Shown here piece after piece: positions 1 through 7,991 of a stretch of DNA of 64,000 nt (positions are counted from its first letter, which is position 1; every line of letters starts with the position of its first letter). This DNA is from Rhodobium gokarnense (lineage in GTDB: Bacteria; Pseudomonadota; Alphaproteobacteria; Rhizobiales; Rhodobiaceae), in NCBI RefSeq assembly GCF_025961475.1, contig NZ_JAOQNS010000003.1:196501-260500 (forward strand), in the 5' to 3' direction. The notes beneath the pieces were generated by a model. The model was not told the origin of the DNA. It saw only the letters and a program-made list of their open reading frames with translations, and ran no database searches. The position numbers and the translations under genes are program-made.

Positions 1-360
1 CGAGAGCCGGGCCGGATCGTTCCAAAAGTCGCTTGCCTCGAACGCCGCGGCCCAGTCCTTGTGGGCGTCCTCGTCGACCCAGTAGGCCGCAATGATGTGG
101 TTGAGCTGCCCGGCGTCATCCACGTGCCGGGCGTGGTCGACGACGTCCGGCCCGCTCAAGCCGGACAGCGACTGCCCGGCAAATGCAAAGAACGGCGATG
201 CGTCCAGCGTCGGCGCATCCGGGCCCTGGATGCCGAGGAACTCGACGAAATAGGCCTCGTGCTTGGCGGGAATCCCGGCCGACCACCGCTGGACCGTCGG
301 CTCGAACCCCTTGGGCTTTCGCAGCGGATTGATGCGGGTCGTGCTGGTGCTGGTCTGCAT
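1..360 (-). CDS. Aldoxime dehydratase (heme-dependent), N-terminal part only
   Basis: Reading leftwards from an ATG at 360, this frame is open to the window edge (120 residues). It resembles the N-terminus of phenylacetaldoxime/aliphatic aldoxime dehydratases: a short polar leader, W-S-A-G-I-P, F-L-G-I-Q, and H-I-I-A-A-Y-W followed by D-E-D-A-H, the segment before the first conserved tryptophan. The family dehydrates aldoximes to nitriles in the cytoplasm using ferrous heme. The heme-ligand histidine and catalytic residues lie outside the window. Context supports the call: a nitrilase that would take the nitrile product is about 1.1 kb away beyond a LysR regulator. The product is inferred from a partial sequence, and other dimeric-barrel proteins are possible. 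Confidence 0.7.
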   Translation of the reverse strand, partial: MQTSTSTTRINPLRKPKGFEPTVQRWSAGIPAKHEAYFVEFLGIQGPDAPTLDASPFFAFAGQSLSGLSGPDVVDHARHVDDAGQLNHIIAAYWVDEDAHKDWAAAFEASDFWNDPARLS

Positions 361-460
361 GCGGCGCCTCGGAACTGGCTCCAGTCTTGGCGGGATGGGG
401 GTCGTTTGGAAGGGACATTTCCGCAAGGACCCTTGCGCGAATACGCCCGGCCGGTGGAGG

Positions 461-1366
461 TCAGAGCGCCTGCATGGCGGGATCGTTCTGGAACAGGGCC
501 TTGAGAAACGTCGTCACCGTTCGAATGCGCGGCGAATATTGCAGGTCGTTATGGGTGCTCAGCCAGATGTCGCGACGCGTGGAAACGGCGCCGTGCAGCA
601 CCGGCACCAGGTCGGGGCGCATCGTTGCCGCAAAGCTCGGAAGCAGCACCATGCCCAACCCGCCGGCCGCGGCGCTGATCTGCGCGATCATGCTGTTCGA
701 GCGGAACGTGACTTCGGGATCCTCGATCACCTCGTCCAGCCACTTGACGGTGTCCACCTGGATCAGGTCGTCGATATAGGTCGCAAAGAGATGCTGATCG
801 AGATCCTGCCGCGATGTCGGCGTCCCGTGCCGCGCGAGATAATCTTCGCTCGCATAAAGGCCCAGCTCGAACCCGCCGATCCGCTCCGAAACGAGGCCCC
901 GGCCGGGCGGCGCGAAGAAACTCATGAACAGGTCCGCTTCCCGGCGGGCGACGTAGACCGTCTGCGCCGACGTCACCAGTTCGACCGTGAGATGCGGTGA
1001 CGTCCTGCGAAGCTCCCCGAAGCGCTCCGCCAGATAGAGCGAGGCGATGCCCTCCATCGTCGCCAGGCGCACGCTGCCGGTAACAGCGGCCTCCTCGGCA
1101 TAGAACTCCTCGCGGATACCGATGATCGCGCTTTCCACCTTGGCGGCGTGCGAAAGGAGTTTCTCGCCGTTCTCGGTGAGCTTCAGTCCGGTGCGGTGCC
1201 GCTCGAAGACGGTCAGTTCCAGCGCGCTTTCCAGTTGGACGAGACGACGGCTTACCGTCGACTGGTCGACCTTCAGCCGCATGGAGGCCCGCGCCAGACT
1301 GCCGGCGCGCGCAGCATGCAGGAAGAAGCGGAGATCGTCCCAGTCCAGGCGCTCGAATGCGAGCAT
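461..1366 (-). CDS. LysR-family transcriptional regulator
   Basis: A 301-residue protein of standard LysR length. An N-terminal winged helix-turn-helix (about residues 5-65) shows F-F-L-H-A-A-R-A-G-S-L followed by V-D-Q-S-T-V-S-R-R-L. A periplasmic-binding-protein-like effector domain follows. The ATG at 1366 is preferred over one 22 codons upstream because LysR proteins begin within about ten residues of the helix-turn-helix and the longer start would run into the divergent promoter. It sits between the aldoxime dehydratase (same strand) and the divergent nitrilase, with a perfect palindrome in the intergenic space. It therefore most likely regulates the nitrile/aldoxime genes and itself. 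The inducer cannot be read from sequence. Confidence 0.88.
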   Translation of the reverse strand: MLAFERLDWDDLRFFLHAARAGSLARASMRLKVDQSTVSRRLVQLESALELTVFERHRTGLKLTENGEKLLSHAAKVESAIIGIREEFYAEEAAVTGSVRLATMEGIASLYLAERFGELRRTSPHLTVELVTSAQTVYVARREADLFMSFFAPPGRGLVSERIGGFELGLYASEDYLARHGTPTSRQDLDQHLFATYIDDLIQVDTVKWLDEVIEDPEVTFRSNSMIAQISAAAGGLGMVLLPSFAATMRPDLVPVLHGAVSTRRDIWLSTHNDLQYSPRIRTVTTFLKALFQNDPAMQAL

Positions 1367-1398
1367 TTGTCTACCTCCGGGGATGACGTTCGGCGTGT

Positions 1399-1416
1399 TT
1401 GCAAGGTGCCTTGCAA
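1399..1416. promoter_or_regulatory. Candidate LysR operator: 8-2-8 perfect palindrome
   Basis: TTGCAAGG-TG-CCTTGCAA, a perfect dyad in the 120-bp gap between the divergent LysR gene and the nitrilase. It contains the T-N11-A arrangement typical of LysR-type sites and lies 33 bp upstream of the regulator's start. The palindrome is seen directly; assignment to this regulator is inference from position. Confidence 0.6.
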
Positions 1417-1486
1417 CAATCGGCGTACCCACCTTCCCGGCGCGATGTTACCGTTTTGTCGCAGATCAAAACATAAGAGATCGTTG

Positions 1487-2539
1487 ATGTCATCTTGCGT
1501 AAAAGTCGCCGCCATTCACGCCGCCTCGGTATTCCTCGATCGCAAGAAATCGACAGAAAAGGCCATCGGCTTGATCCGCGAGGCGGCCCGCTCTGGCGCC
1601 GAACTCATCGCTTTTCCGGAGTCCTTTATCCCCGGTTTTCCCGTCTGGGCGGCCCTCTGGCCGCCGATCGACAACCACGATCTCTTTGCCGCGATGGCCC
1701 GGGAGTCGGTGCTGGTCGACGGGCCGGAGATGAACATGCTTCGCGCCGAGGCGCGCGAGCTTGGCGTGTTCCTGTCCGTGGGCTTCAGCGAGAAGTCCCC
1801 GGTCAGTGTCGGCGGGCTGTGGAACGCCAATGTGCTGATCGGCGACGACGGATCGATCCTGACGCATCACCGCAAGATCGTGCCGACCTTCTATGAAAAG
1901 CTGATCTGGGCGTCCGGCGACGGCGCCGGCCTGGCGGTCGCCGACACGCGGCTCGGCAAGATCGGCGCGCTGATCTGCGGCGAGAACGCCAACCCGCTCG
2001 CGCGCTTTGCGCTGATGGCCGGTGGCGAGCAGATCCACATTTCCAACTGGCCGCCGATCTGGCCGACACGGCGCCCCAAGGGCGGCGGCAACTTCAACAA
2101 CGTCAACGCCAACCGCATCCGCACGGCGGCGCACAGTTTCGAGGCCAAGGCCTTCGGCATTGCCTGCGCCGGCTTCATGGACGCAAAGATGCGGGCGTTC
2201 CTGCTGGAGCGCGACCCGGCGATCGGCGACGTCATCGACGGGACGCCCCGCGCCGCATCGTTCTTCGTCGCCCCGACCGGGGAGCCGACGGGCGAGACGG
2301 CCCAGGACGAGGAGGCGATCGTCTATGCGGAGTTCGACCTGGAAGACTGCGTCGAACCCAAGCAGTTCCACGATGTCGTCGGCTACTATAACCGCTTCGA
2401 CATTTTCGATCTCAGGATCAACCGCACCCGGCTGGTGCCGATGAAGACTGCCGGCGCGTCCGATCCGGATTTCGTCCCAGTTGACCCCGATTTCGATGAG
2501 CCTCAGGCCCATCCCCGGACGACGGAAGGCTTGCGATGA
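1487..2539 (+). CDS. Nitrilase (C-N hydrolase superfamily)
   Basis: 350 residues, a normal nitrilase length. The Glu-Lys-Cys triad is visible: the Glu in A-F-P-E-S-F-I-P-G-F-P (about residue 43), the Lys in H-H-R-K-I-V-P-T (about 130), and the Cys in G-A-L-I-C-G-E-N (about 165). The C-G-E-N form rather than the commoner C-W-E-N occurs in a subset of aliphatic/arylaceto-nitrilases. The enzyme hydrolyses nitriles to a carboxylate and ammonia. The ATG at 1487 was chosen because the upstream extension overlaps the LysR gene and carries no family sequence. It is followed by an ABC importer on the same strand, so a nitrile-assimilation role is likely. Substrate is not predictable. Confidence 0.9.
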   Translation: MSSCVKVAAIHAASVFLDRKKSTEKAIGLIREAARSGAELIAFPESFIPGFPVWAALWPPIDNHDLFAAMARESVLVDGPEMNMLRAEARELGVFLSVGFSEKSPVSVGGLWNANVLIGDDGSILTHHRKIVPTFYEKLIWASGDGAGLAVADTRLGKIGALICGENANPLARFALMAGGEQIHISNWPPIWPTRRPKGGGNFNNVNANRIRTAAHSFEAKAFGIACAGFMDAKMRAFLLERDPAIGDVIDGTPRAASFFVAPTGEPTGETAQDEEAIVYAEFDLEDCVEPKQFHDVVGYYNRFDIFDLRINRTRLVPMKTAGASDPDFVPVDPDFDEPQAHPRTTEGLR

Positions 2540-2585
2540 CGCACGCCGTTTGTTGTCCGGGCAGGAGACGCGGCTGAAGAAACCG

Positions 2586-2713
2586 GCATCTGCGCGGGGA
2601 GACTGCAGAGCAGGGAAAAAGGCCACGACGAACCGAACGAGGTAAAAAAAAGCAAGATCTGCGACGGGAGGACCTCAGGGCGGGAAATGATCACAACAAA
2701 CCGGAAAGAGGTA
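2586..2713. repeat. Imperfect 59-bp direct repeat before the solute-binding-protein gene
   Basis: Two related blocks, 2586-2644 and 2655-2713 (period 69 bp), share ATCTGCG near the start, CGGGA or AGGGA in the middle and a purine-rich end closing in GAGGTA. The second block carries the ribosome-binding sequence GGAAAGAGG for the gene at 2719, and the first ends in a similar purine-rich run. It looks like a small duplication of the leader. Nothing else was recognised in the gap 2540-2718. Confidence 0.5.
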
Positions 2714-2718
2714 CGATT

Positions 2719-3879
2719 ATGTTCTCCAAGCTCCGTATGCCGATCGTCATCGCTGTTGTCGGCGCGATGTCGGTCGCGGGCAGCGCCTATGCCCAGGAAA
2801 CGGCAAAGATCGCCTTCATCGGCCCGCTGACGGGCGGCAATTCCGCGGCCGGCATCGGCGGCCGGAATTCGGCCCAGGTGGCGATCGACCAGGCCAATGC
2901 CAATCCGGACAGCAAATACAAATACGAGCTCGTCGCGCTCGACGACGAATGCAAGCCCAATGTCGGCATTCAGGTGGCAACGCGGGCAGCGACCTCGCGC
3001 GACATCGTTGCCGGCGTGACCCACTATTGTTCGGCCGTCGGCATCGCCGCCGTCGACGTCTATCACCGCTTCCAGCTTCCGGTGATCGTCTGGGGCGCCA
3101 TCCTGCCCGCCATCACCTACGGCAACGACTATGCCGAGATCCACCGCGTGAACGGGTCCATGCTCGACGAGAACCGGGTGTCGGCGCGCTTTCTGACGGA
3201 GATGGGCTACAAGAAGTGGGTCGTCATCTATGACACCACCGATTACGGCAAGGGCCACCTGGAGATCTTCAAGAAGATGCTCGCCGACACCGATGGCGAG
3301 ATCCTCGGCGAATTCGGCGTCGGGTCCGATCAGCAGGACTTCACCGCCGAACTGCTCAAGGTCAAGCAGATCGAACCGCAGATCGTCCTTTTCGCCGGCC
3401 TGACGCCGCTCGGCGTTCGCATCCGCTCGCAGATGGACCGGTTGGGGCTGGACATCCAGTTCGCCGGCGTCTCGGGCATCATGTCGGTGTCCTATCTGGA
3501 CGCCCTTGGCGAGACCAGCGAGGGCACGATCTCCTTCCACAACGGCGCCCCCTTCGAGGCGCTGCCCGGCGGCAAGGCCTTCGTCGAGGCCTACGATGCC
3601 GAAGGCTTCGATGACCCCGCCGAGCCCTATGGCCCGTTCGCCTATGCGGCAACGAAGATCATCATCGATGCCGTCGAGGAAGTCGGACCCGACCGCGCGG
3701 CCGTCAACAAGGCCATCAGTGCGACGAAAGACCTGCCGACGATCGTCGGTGACATCACCTTCGACGACCACGGCCAGAACAGCGTCGACTCCACCAAATA
3801 CGTCGCCCAGGACGGCAAGTGGGTGCGCTGGGAAGACAGCGAATACGCCTCCGGTGCCCGCAAGCTCAAGGGCCAGTAG
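2719..3879 (+). CDS. ABC transporter solute-binding protein, branched-chain amino acid type
   Basis: 386 residues with a clear signal peptide (basic start, hydrophobic core, cleavage near S-A-Y-A-Q-E, residues 23-28). The mature part is a two-lobed LivJ/K-like fold (Peripla_BP_6) starting with K-I-A-F-I-G-P-L-T-G-G-N-S. It acts in the periplasm as the capture component of the permease/ATPase set that follows. Members of this family bind amino acids, amides, urea and aromatic compounds. The genomic setting next to a nitrilase and an aldoxime dehydratase suggests a nitrile, amide or carboxylate ligand, but that is inference. Confidence 0.9.
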   Translation: MFSKLRMPIVIAVVGAMSVAGSAYAQETAKIAFIGPLTGGNSAAGIGGRNSAQVAIDQANANPDSKYKYELVALDDECKPNVGIQVATRAATSRDIVAGVTHYCSAVGIAAVDVYHRFQLPVIVWGAILPAITYGNDYAEIHRVNGSMLDENRVSARFLTEMGYKKWVVIYDTTDYGKGHLEIFKKMLADTDGEILGEFGVGSDQQDFTAELLKVKQIEPQIVLFAGLTPLGVRIRSQMDRLGLDIQFAGVSGIMSVSYLDALGETSEGTISFHNGAPFEALPGGKAFVEAYDAEGFDDPAEPYGPFAYAATKIIIDAVEEVGPDRAAVNKAISATKDLPTIVGDITFDDHGQNSVDSTKYVAQDGKWVRWEDSEYASGARKLKGQ

Positions 3880-3896
3880 ACCGGTTGCGGCCCTGG

Positions 3897-3926
3897 CGTG
3901 GCCGGATCCTGAAGGGTCCGGCCACG
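3897..3926 (+). other. Intergenic stem-loop between binding protein and permease
   Basis: CGTGGCCGGA and TCCGGCCACG form a perfect 10-bp stem with a 10-nt loop, with no T-tract after it. In transporter operons such hairpins after the binding-protein gene often keep that part of the message more abundant than the permease part. That function is inferred here. Confidence 0.6.
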
Positions 3927-3951
3927 GCGCTTCTCTCGGCAGGATCTCCAA

Positions 3952-4866
3952 ATGGTGATTTTTGTAGAATACGCCTTTAGCGGGCTCATGCTCGGCATCA
4001 TGTATTCGCTCGTCGCGGTCGGATTTACCCTGTTCTTCGGCGTGCTGAACGTGATCAACTTTTCCCACGGCGACGTCCTTGCCGTCGGGTCGTTCTCCGC
4101 GCTGATCGCCTATGTCGGCCTGCAGGCGGTCGGCCTCGACCTGCCGATCCTGTGCTTCATCGCCGTCGCCCTCGCCGCCTTCGTCGTCACGGGTCTTCTG
4201 GGCGCGGCGATCGGTGGCGGCTTTGTCGTGCCGATGCGGAACGCCCCGCCGATCAACGTGCTCCTGATGACCATGATGATCGGCACGGTGCTGCGCGAAG
4301 TCATCCGGCTCGGCTATCCCAACGGATCGAACCCCAAGGCCTTTCCCGCCCTGTTGCCGGACACGGCAATCGAGGTCGGCTCGGTGTTCATCCGCCTCGA
4401 CAGCGTCATTTTGCTGGGTCTCGGGCTTGCCGTCGTCGCCCTGCTCGACCAGTTCATCCGGCGCACGAAATTCGGTCTGGCCATTCGCGCGGTTGCCCAG
4501 GACGGCGAGACGGCCCAGATCATCGGCATCGACTTCAAGCAGACGATCCTCTTAACCTTCGCCATCGGCTCCGGGCTGGCCGGCCTCGCCGGCGTGATGC
4601 ACGGCGTCTACTACCGCGAAGTGAATTTCTCGGTCGGCCTCTTGCTGGGCGTCATCGGCTTTTCGGCCGCGATCATCGGCGGCCTCGGCCGGATCTGGGG
4701 CGCCGTCCTCGGCGGCTTCGTCTTCGCCGCCCTGCAAACGCTCTGGGTCATCCTGTTTCCCGACCTCTCCGGTTATCGCGACGTGTTCGCGTTCGCCATG
4801 GTCATCGTCGTCATGACCATCTGGCCCACCGGCATGATGGCCGAAATGCGCAGCGAGCGGGTCTGA
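3952..4866 (+). CDS. ABC transporter permease, LivH family
   Basis: 304 residues with about eight hydrophobic segments, beginning F-S-G-L-M-L-G-I-M-Y-S-L-V-A-V-G-F-T-L, the characteristic LivH N-terminus, followed by V-I-N-F-S-H-G-D. An inner-membrane subunit that pairs with the LivM-type subunit encoded next (1 bp away) to form the translocation path. It follows the binding protein by 72 bp containing a stem-loop. Specific substrate unknown; context points to nitrile-related compounds. Confidence 0.9.
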   Translation: MVIFVEYAFSGLMLGIMYSLVAVGFTLFFGVLNVINFSHGDVLAVGSFSALIAYVGLQAVGLDLPILCFIAVALAAFVVTGLLGAAIGGGFVVPMRNAPPINVLLMTMMIGTVLREVIRLGYPNGSNPKAFPALLPDTAIEVGSVFIRLDSVILLGLGLAVVALLDQFIRRTKFGLAIRAVAQDGETAQIIGIDFKQTILLTFAIGSGLAGLAGVMHGVYYREVNFSVGLLLGVIGFSAAIIGGLGRIWGAVLGGFVFAALQTLWVILFPDLSGYRDVFAFAMVIVVMTIWPTGMMAEMRSERV

Positions 4867-4867
4867 C

Positions 4868-6016
4868 ATGAAGAACACCAACATCATTCTCGCAAGCATT
4901 CTCGTCGTCATCGGCGTGCCGGTCGTGCGCACGATCGTCGAAACGGAAAACCAGGTCACGTTGATCGGCGGTCTCGTCGTGCTGGTGGCAGCCGCCATTG
5001 CGCTGACCCACGTGCCGCGACTGCGCGCCGCGACCGCCTCGCTCGGCGGCTGGGGCGAAGGCAATTTCGCCCTCTTGGCCGCGGGCGGCGTCGCCGTCGC
5101 CCTGTCGATGTTCGAGGATCATTTCTCGCTGCTGATGCTGGCAACGGTGTTGATCTATGCCCTGGCGGCGATGGGACTGACCCTGCAGTTCGGCTATGGC
5201 GGCGTGATCAACTTCGCCGGCGCCGCCTTCTTCGGGGTGGGCGGATATACGGCCGCCGTGATGAGCGATCTGCCGGTGCCGTCCCTCATCGTGCTGGCCT
5301 GCGGCGGTGTGATCGCAGCGGTCGCCGGCGCCTTGCTGATCCTGCCCATCCTGCGGACGGCCGGGCACTACGCCGCGCTCATCACCATCGCGTTCGGGCT
5401 GCTGTTCCAGGATTTCCTCGAGGTCAACGAAGCTCTCGGCGGCCCGCAGGGACTGAAGGTCGAGGCGATGGAACTGGCAGGCTGGAGCTTCAACAACAGC
5501 CTGGCGATCGGCTCCTTCCAGGCATCGTTCTTCCTGAACTACGCCCTCCTCGCCCTCGCCCTGCTGATCGTGGCGATGATCTTCCTCAATCGCATCAACC
5601 GGAGCTGGATCGGCCTCAGCCTCGACATGGTGCGCGAGGACGAAACGGCCGCATCGGCATTCGGGATCGATACCTCGCGAAAGCGCATCATGGCGTTCTT
5701 CCTGGGCAACGGCATCATCGGAGTGGCCGGCGCGCTCTATGCCATGATGCAGAACTTCATCGCCCCGAACAATTTCGGTTTCGGCGAATCCCTGCAGTTG
5801 ATCGCCATCGTCATCCTGGGGGGCCTTGGAAACCTCTGGGGCATCATTCCGGCGACGATCATCATCATGGTCGCCCCGGAAAAGTTCCAGGAATTCGGCG
5901 AGTACCGCATTCTCATCTTTTCGCTCATCATCGTGCTGATCCTGCGCTTCAGCCCGTCCGGCCTGTTCCCCCGGACCATGCGAAGCTACTCCCACGACCT
6001 GGAGCGCGGCCAATGA
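4868..6016 (+). CDS. ABC transporter permease, LivM family
   Basis: 382 residues with around ten hydrophobic segments. The conserved LivM stretch L-T-L-Q-F-G-Y-G-G-V-I-N-F-A-G-A-A-F-F-G-V-G-G-Y is present mid-N-terminal, and A-L-Y-A-M-M-Q-N-F-I and G-L-G-N-L-W-G lie towards the C-terminus. Second inner-membrane subunit of the importer. Its stop overlaps the start of the first ATPase gene by 4 bp, consistent with translational coupling in one operon. Confidence 0.9.
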   Translation: MKNTNIILASILVVIGVPVVRTIVETENQVTLIGGLVVLVAAAIALTHVPRLRAATASLGGWGEGNFALLAAGGVAVALSMFEDHFSLLMLATVLIYALAAMGLTLQFGYGGVINFAGAAFFGVGGYTAAVMSDLPVPSLIVLACGGVIAAVAGALLILPILRTAGHYAALITIAFGLLFQDFLEVNEALGGPQGLKVEAMELAGWSFNNSLAIGSFQASFFLNYALLALALLIVAMIFLNRINRSWIGLSLDMVREDETAASAFGIDTSRKRIMAFFLGNGIIGVAGALYAMMQNFIAPNNFGFGESLQLIAIVILGGLGNLWGIIPATIIIMVAPEKFQEFGEYRILIFSLIIVLILRFSPSGLFPRTMRSYSHDLERGQ

Positions 6017-6789
6017 CGACATTGCTCAAGACCGAGGATCTGTTGGTCCAGTTCGGCGGCCTGAAGGCGCTCGACCGCCTATCCGTCTCCTTCGATGCCG
6101 GCGCGATCGTCGGCGTCATCGGACCGAACGGCTCTGGAAAGACCACCTTCTTCAACGCGATCACCGGGCTCTACCAGCCGACATCGGGCACGATCGTGCT
6201 GGATGGCGAGGACATCACCGACCTGCCGACCGCCGACGTCTTCAGGCACGGCGTCAGCCGGACCTTCCAGCGCTGCCGGCTCTGCCTCGACATGTCGGTG
6301 GTCGACAACGTCATGGTCGGGCGGCACCACAAGGTCGATGCCGGCTTCTTTTCGAACGTCTTCCGGAGGTCGCGCTATCGCAAGTCGCTGAAAGAGAGCG
6401 TCGAGGTCTCGCGGGAGGCGCTGGCGAATTTCTCCGGCAGTCTGGCCGAGAACCTGTTCGAGCCCGTCTCGAAATTCAACATGATCGACCGGCGCCGGAT
6501 CGAGGTCTGCCGTGCGCTCGTCGCCGAGCCCAAGCTCCTGCTTCTGGACGAGCCGGCCGCCGGCATGACCCTCGATGAAACCCGCGAATTCATGGACGAC
6601 ATCCTGCGCATCCGCGATCTCTATCCGCGCATGACCATCGTGATCATCGAACACGAGATGGATGTGATGCAGCGCGTCGCCGAGACCTGCGTGGTCCTGA
6701 GCTTCGGACGAAAGATTTCCGAAGGGCCGTTCGAACAGGTGATTGCCGATCCCTGGGTTCAGGAAGCGTATTTGGGGAAACGGTCGTGA
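6013..6789 (+). CDS. ABC transporter ATPase, LivG family, with a degenerate signature motif
   Basis: 258 residues. Walker A G-P-N-G-S-G-K-T-T (about residues 37-45), Q-loop in S-R-T-F-Q-R, and Walker B L-L-L-L-D-E-P-A-A-G-M are intact, as is the switch His in I-I-E-H-E-M-D. The ABC signature is not: where LivG proteins have L-S-Y-G-Q-Q-R-R-L-E, this one has F-N-M-I-D-R-R-R-I-E. The second ATPase in the operon has a canonical signature, so one composite ATP site could be intact and the other degenerate, as in asymmetric ABC transporters. Overlaps both neighbours by 4 bp. Confidence 0.88.
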   Translation: MTTLLKTEDLLVQFGGLKALDRLSVSFDAGAIVGVIGPNGSGKTTFFNAITGLYQPTSGTIVLDGEDITDLPTADVFRHGVSRTFQRCRLCLDMSVVDNVMVGRHHKVDAGFFSNVFRRSRYRKSLKESVEVSREALANFSGSLAENLFEPVSKFNMIDRRRIEVCRALVAEPKLLLLDEPAAGMTLDETREFMDDILRIRDLYPRMTIVIIEHEMDVMQRVAETCVVLSFGRKISEGPFEQVIADPWVQEAYLGKRS

Positions 6790-7499
6790 GCCAGCTCGAG
6801 ATTCAAAACCTTTCGGCCGCCTATGGCGCGGCGTCGGTCCTGAACGACGTGTCGATCACGGCGGAAGAGGGCAAGATCACCTGCATCCTCGGCGCCAATG
6901 GCTGCGGCAAGACGACCTTGATCCGCTCCATCCTCGGACTGATGCCCAACGTGTCCGGCTCGATCGTGTTCGAAGGTCAGGCGCTCGCCGGATGGCCGCC
7001 GCACAAGCGCGTGCGCCGCGGCATCGGCTGCGTCCCGGAAGGCCGCCGCGTCTTTCCCAAGATGACGGTGGAGGAAAACCTGCGCGCGGGCGCGTTCCTG
7101 TTGAAGGACACCGCCGACGTGAGCCGTGGATTGAAAGAGGTCTACGAAATCTTTCCAAGGCTCGCCGAGCGCCGGGCGCAACTGGCCGGCACGATGTCCG
7201 GCGGCGAGCAGGCCATGGTCTCCATCGGGCGTGCTCTGATCGGGGCGCCGAAACTGCTGCTGGTCGACGAGCCCTCGCTCGGCCTGTCCCCTGCCCTGGT
7301 GCAGGATTCCTTCGACGTCGTGAAGCGGATCAATCGGACGGGCAAGTCGGTGTTGCTGGTCGAGCAGAACGTTCACCAGACCCTGGAAATCGCCGACTAC
7401 GGCTATGTGATGTCCCAGGGCAAGGTGATCGTCTCCGGCAAGTCCGACGACTTGCACAAGAACGAGGAAGTCCGGCGGGCCTATTTCGGTGCGGAATAG
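6786..7499 (+). CDS. ABC transporter ATPase, LivF family
   Basis: 237 residues with Walker A G-A-N-G-C-G-K-T-T, signature T-M-S-G-G-E-Q-A-M-V-S-I-G-R-A-L, Walker B L-L-L-V-D-E-P-S-L-G-L, and the LivF-type C-terminus ending R-R-A-Y-F-G-A-E. Partner of the LivG-like ATPase encoded immediately upstream (4-bp overlap), powering import from the cytoplasmic face. It is the last gene of the nitrilase/transporter series. The nif genes begin 67 bp downstream in the opposite orientation. Confidence 0.9.
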   Translation: MSQLEIQNLSAAYGAASVLNDVSITAEEGKITCILGANGCGKTTLIRSILGLMPNVSGSIVFEGQALAGWPPHKRVRRGIGCVPEGRRVFPKMTVEENLRAGAFLLKDTADVSRGLKEVYEIFPRLAERRAQLAGTMSGGEQAMVSIGRALIGAPKLLLVDEPSLGLSPALVQDSFDVVKRINRTGKSVLLVEQNVHQTLEIADYGYVMSQGKVIVSGKSDDLHKNEEVRRAYFGAE

Positions 7500-7566
7500 A
7501 AAAGTCCGTTTCGGCGCATTGAACCACGTGCAGGAAATCCGCCGAAACACGCACCGGACGGATCCG

Positions 7567-7989
7567 TCAGCCGATCAGCGCCTCGTAGGCGTCGCGCAGG
7601 AGCTGTAATTCGACTGGCGGCAGGCTGCGCGCCTCGGTGAGCTCGATGAACTTGCCGCCCCACTCCTCGGTCATCTCGAAGGGCGGATCGATGGACGTGA
7701 AGCGGGCAAGGTGGATGTGGATCTGGCGACCGTCGGCATCGACGGTAGCGGCAAAGCCGGGCTCGGCCGCAAGGTCCGAGGCATCGAGGCCGAGCTGCTC
7801 GGCGGCGGCCGTCACGATCGTTCCGGGAAACGCCACCACGCCGCCGCCATGCATCGCCATCGCCGCCCCTTCCGGCAGCGGCGCGAACCCGCAGATGCTG
7901 CCGCTGTCGTGGAGGAAAAAGCGGATCCGCGCGCTGGTCGGCTGCTTGTGGATGAGGATCACCCGGTTGGCCTGGAACGGATCGGCCAT
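7567..7989 (-). CDS. Nif-associated protein of unknown function
   Basis: 140 residues, soluble, no signal peptide or membrane segment. I do not recognise a domain. It opens with R-V-I-L-I-H-K-Q-P-T-S-A-R-I-R-F-F-L-H, mixes beta-rich stretches with a central A-F-P-G-T-I-V segment, and has an amphipathic C-terminal end. It lies 2 bp downstream of the thioredoxin-fold ferredoxin gene and is the last gene of the long minus-strand nif series. A role linked to that ferredoxin is the simplest inference. Confidence 0.6.
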   Translation of the reverse strand: MADPFQANRVILIHKQPTSARIRFFLHDSGSICGFAPLPEGAAMAMHGGGVVAFPGTIVTAAAEQLGLDASDLAAEPGFAATVDADGRQIHIHLARFTSIDPPFEMTEEWGGKFIELTEARSLPPVELQLLRDAYEALIG

Positions 7990-7991
7990 GG

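Noticed and set aside
2503-4068. 521-codon minus-strand frame opposite the solute-binding protein and permease
   Set aside because: Shadow frame; the plus strand has a signal peptide and transporter motifs in consecutive genes.
7500-7566. Rho-independent terminator between the convergent transporter and nif genes
   Set aside because: TTTCGGCG and CGCCGAAA do form an 8-bp inverted repeat, but they are about 24 nt apart and there is no T-tract, so I did not list it as a terminator.
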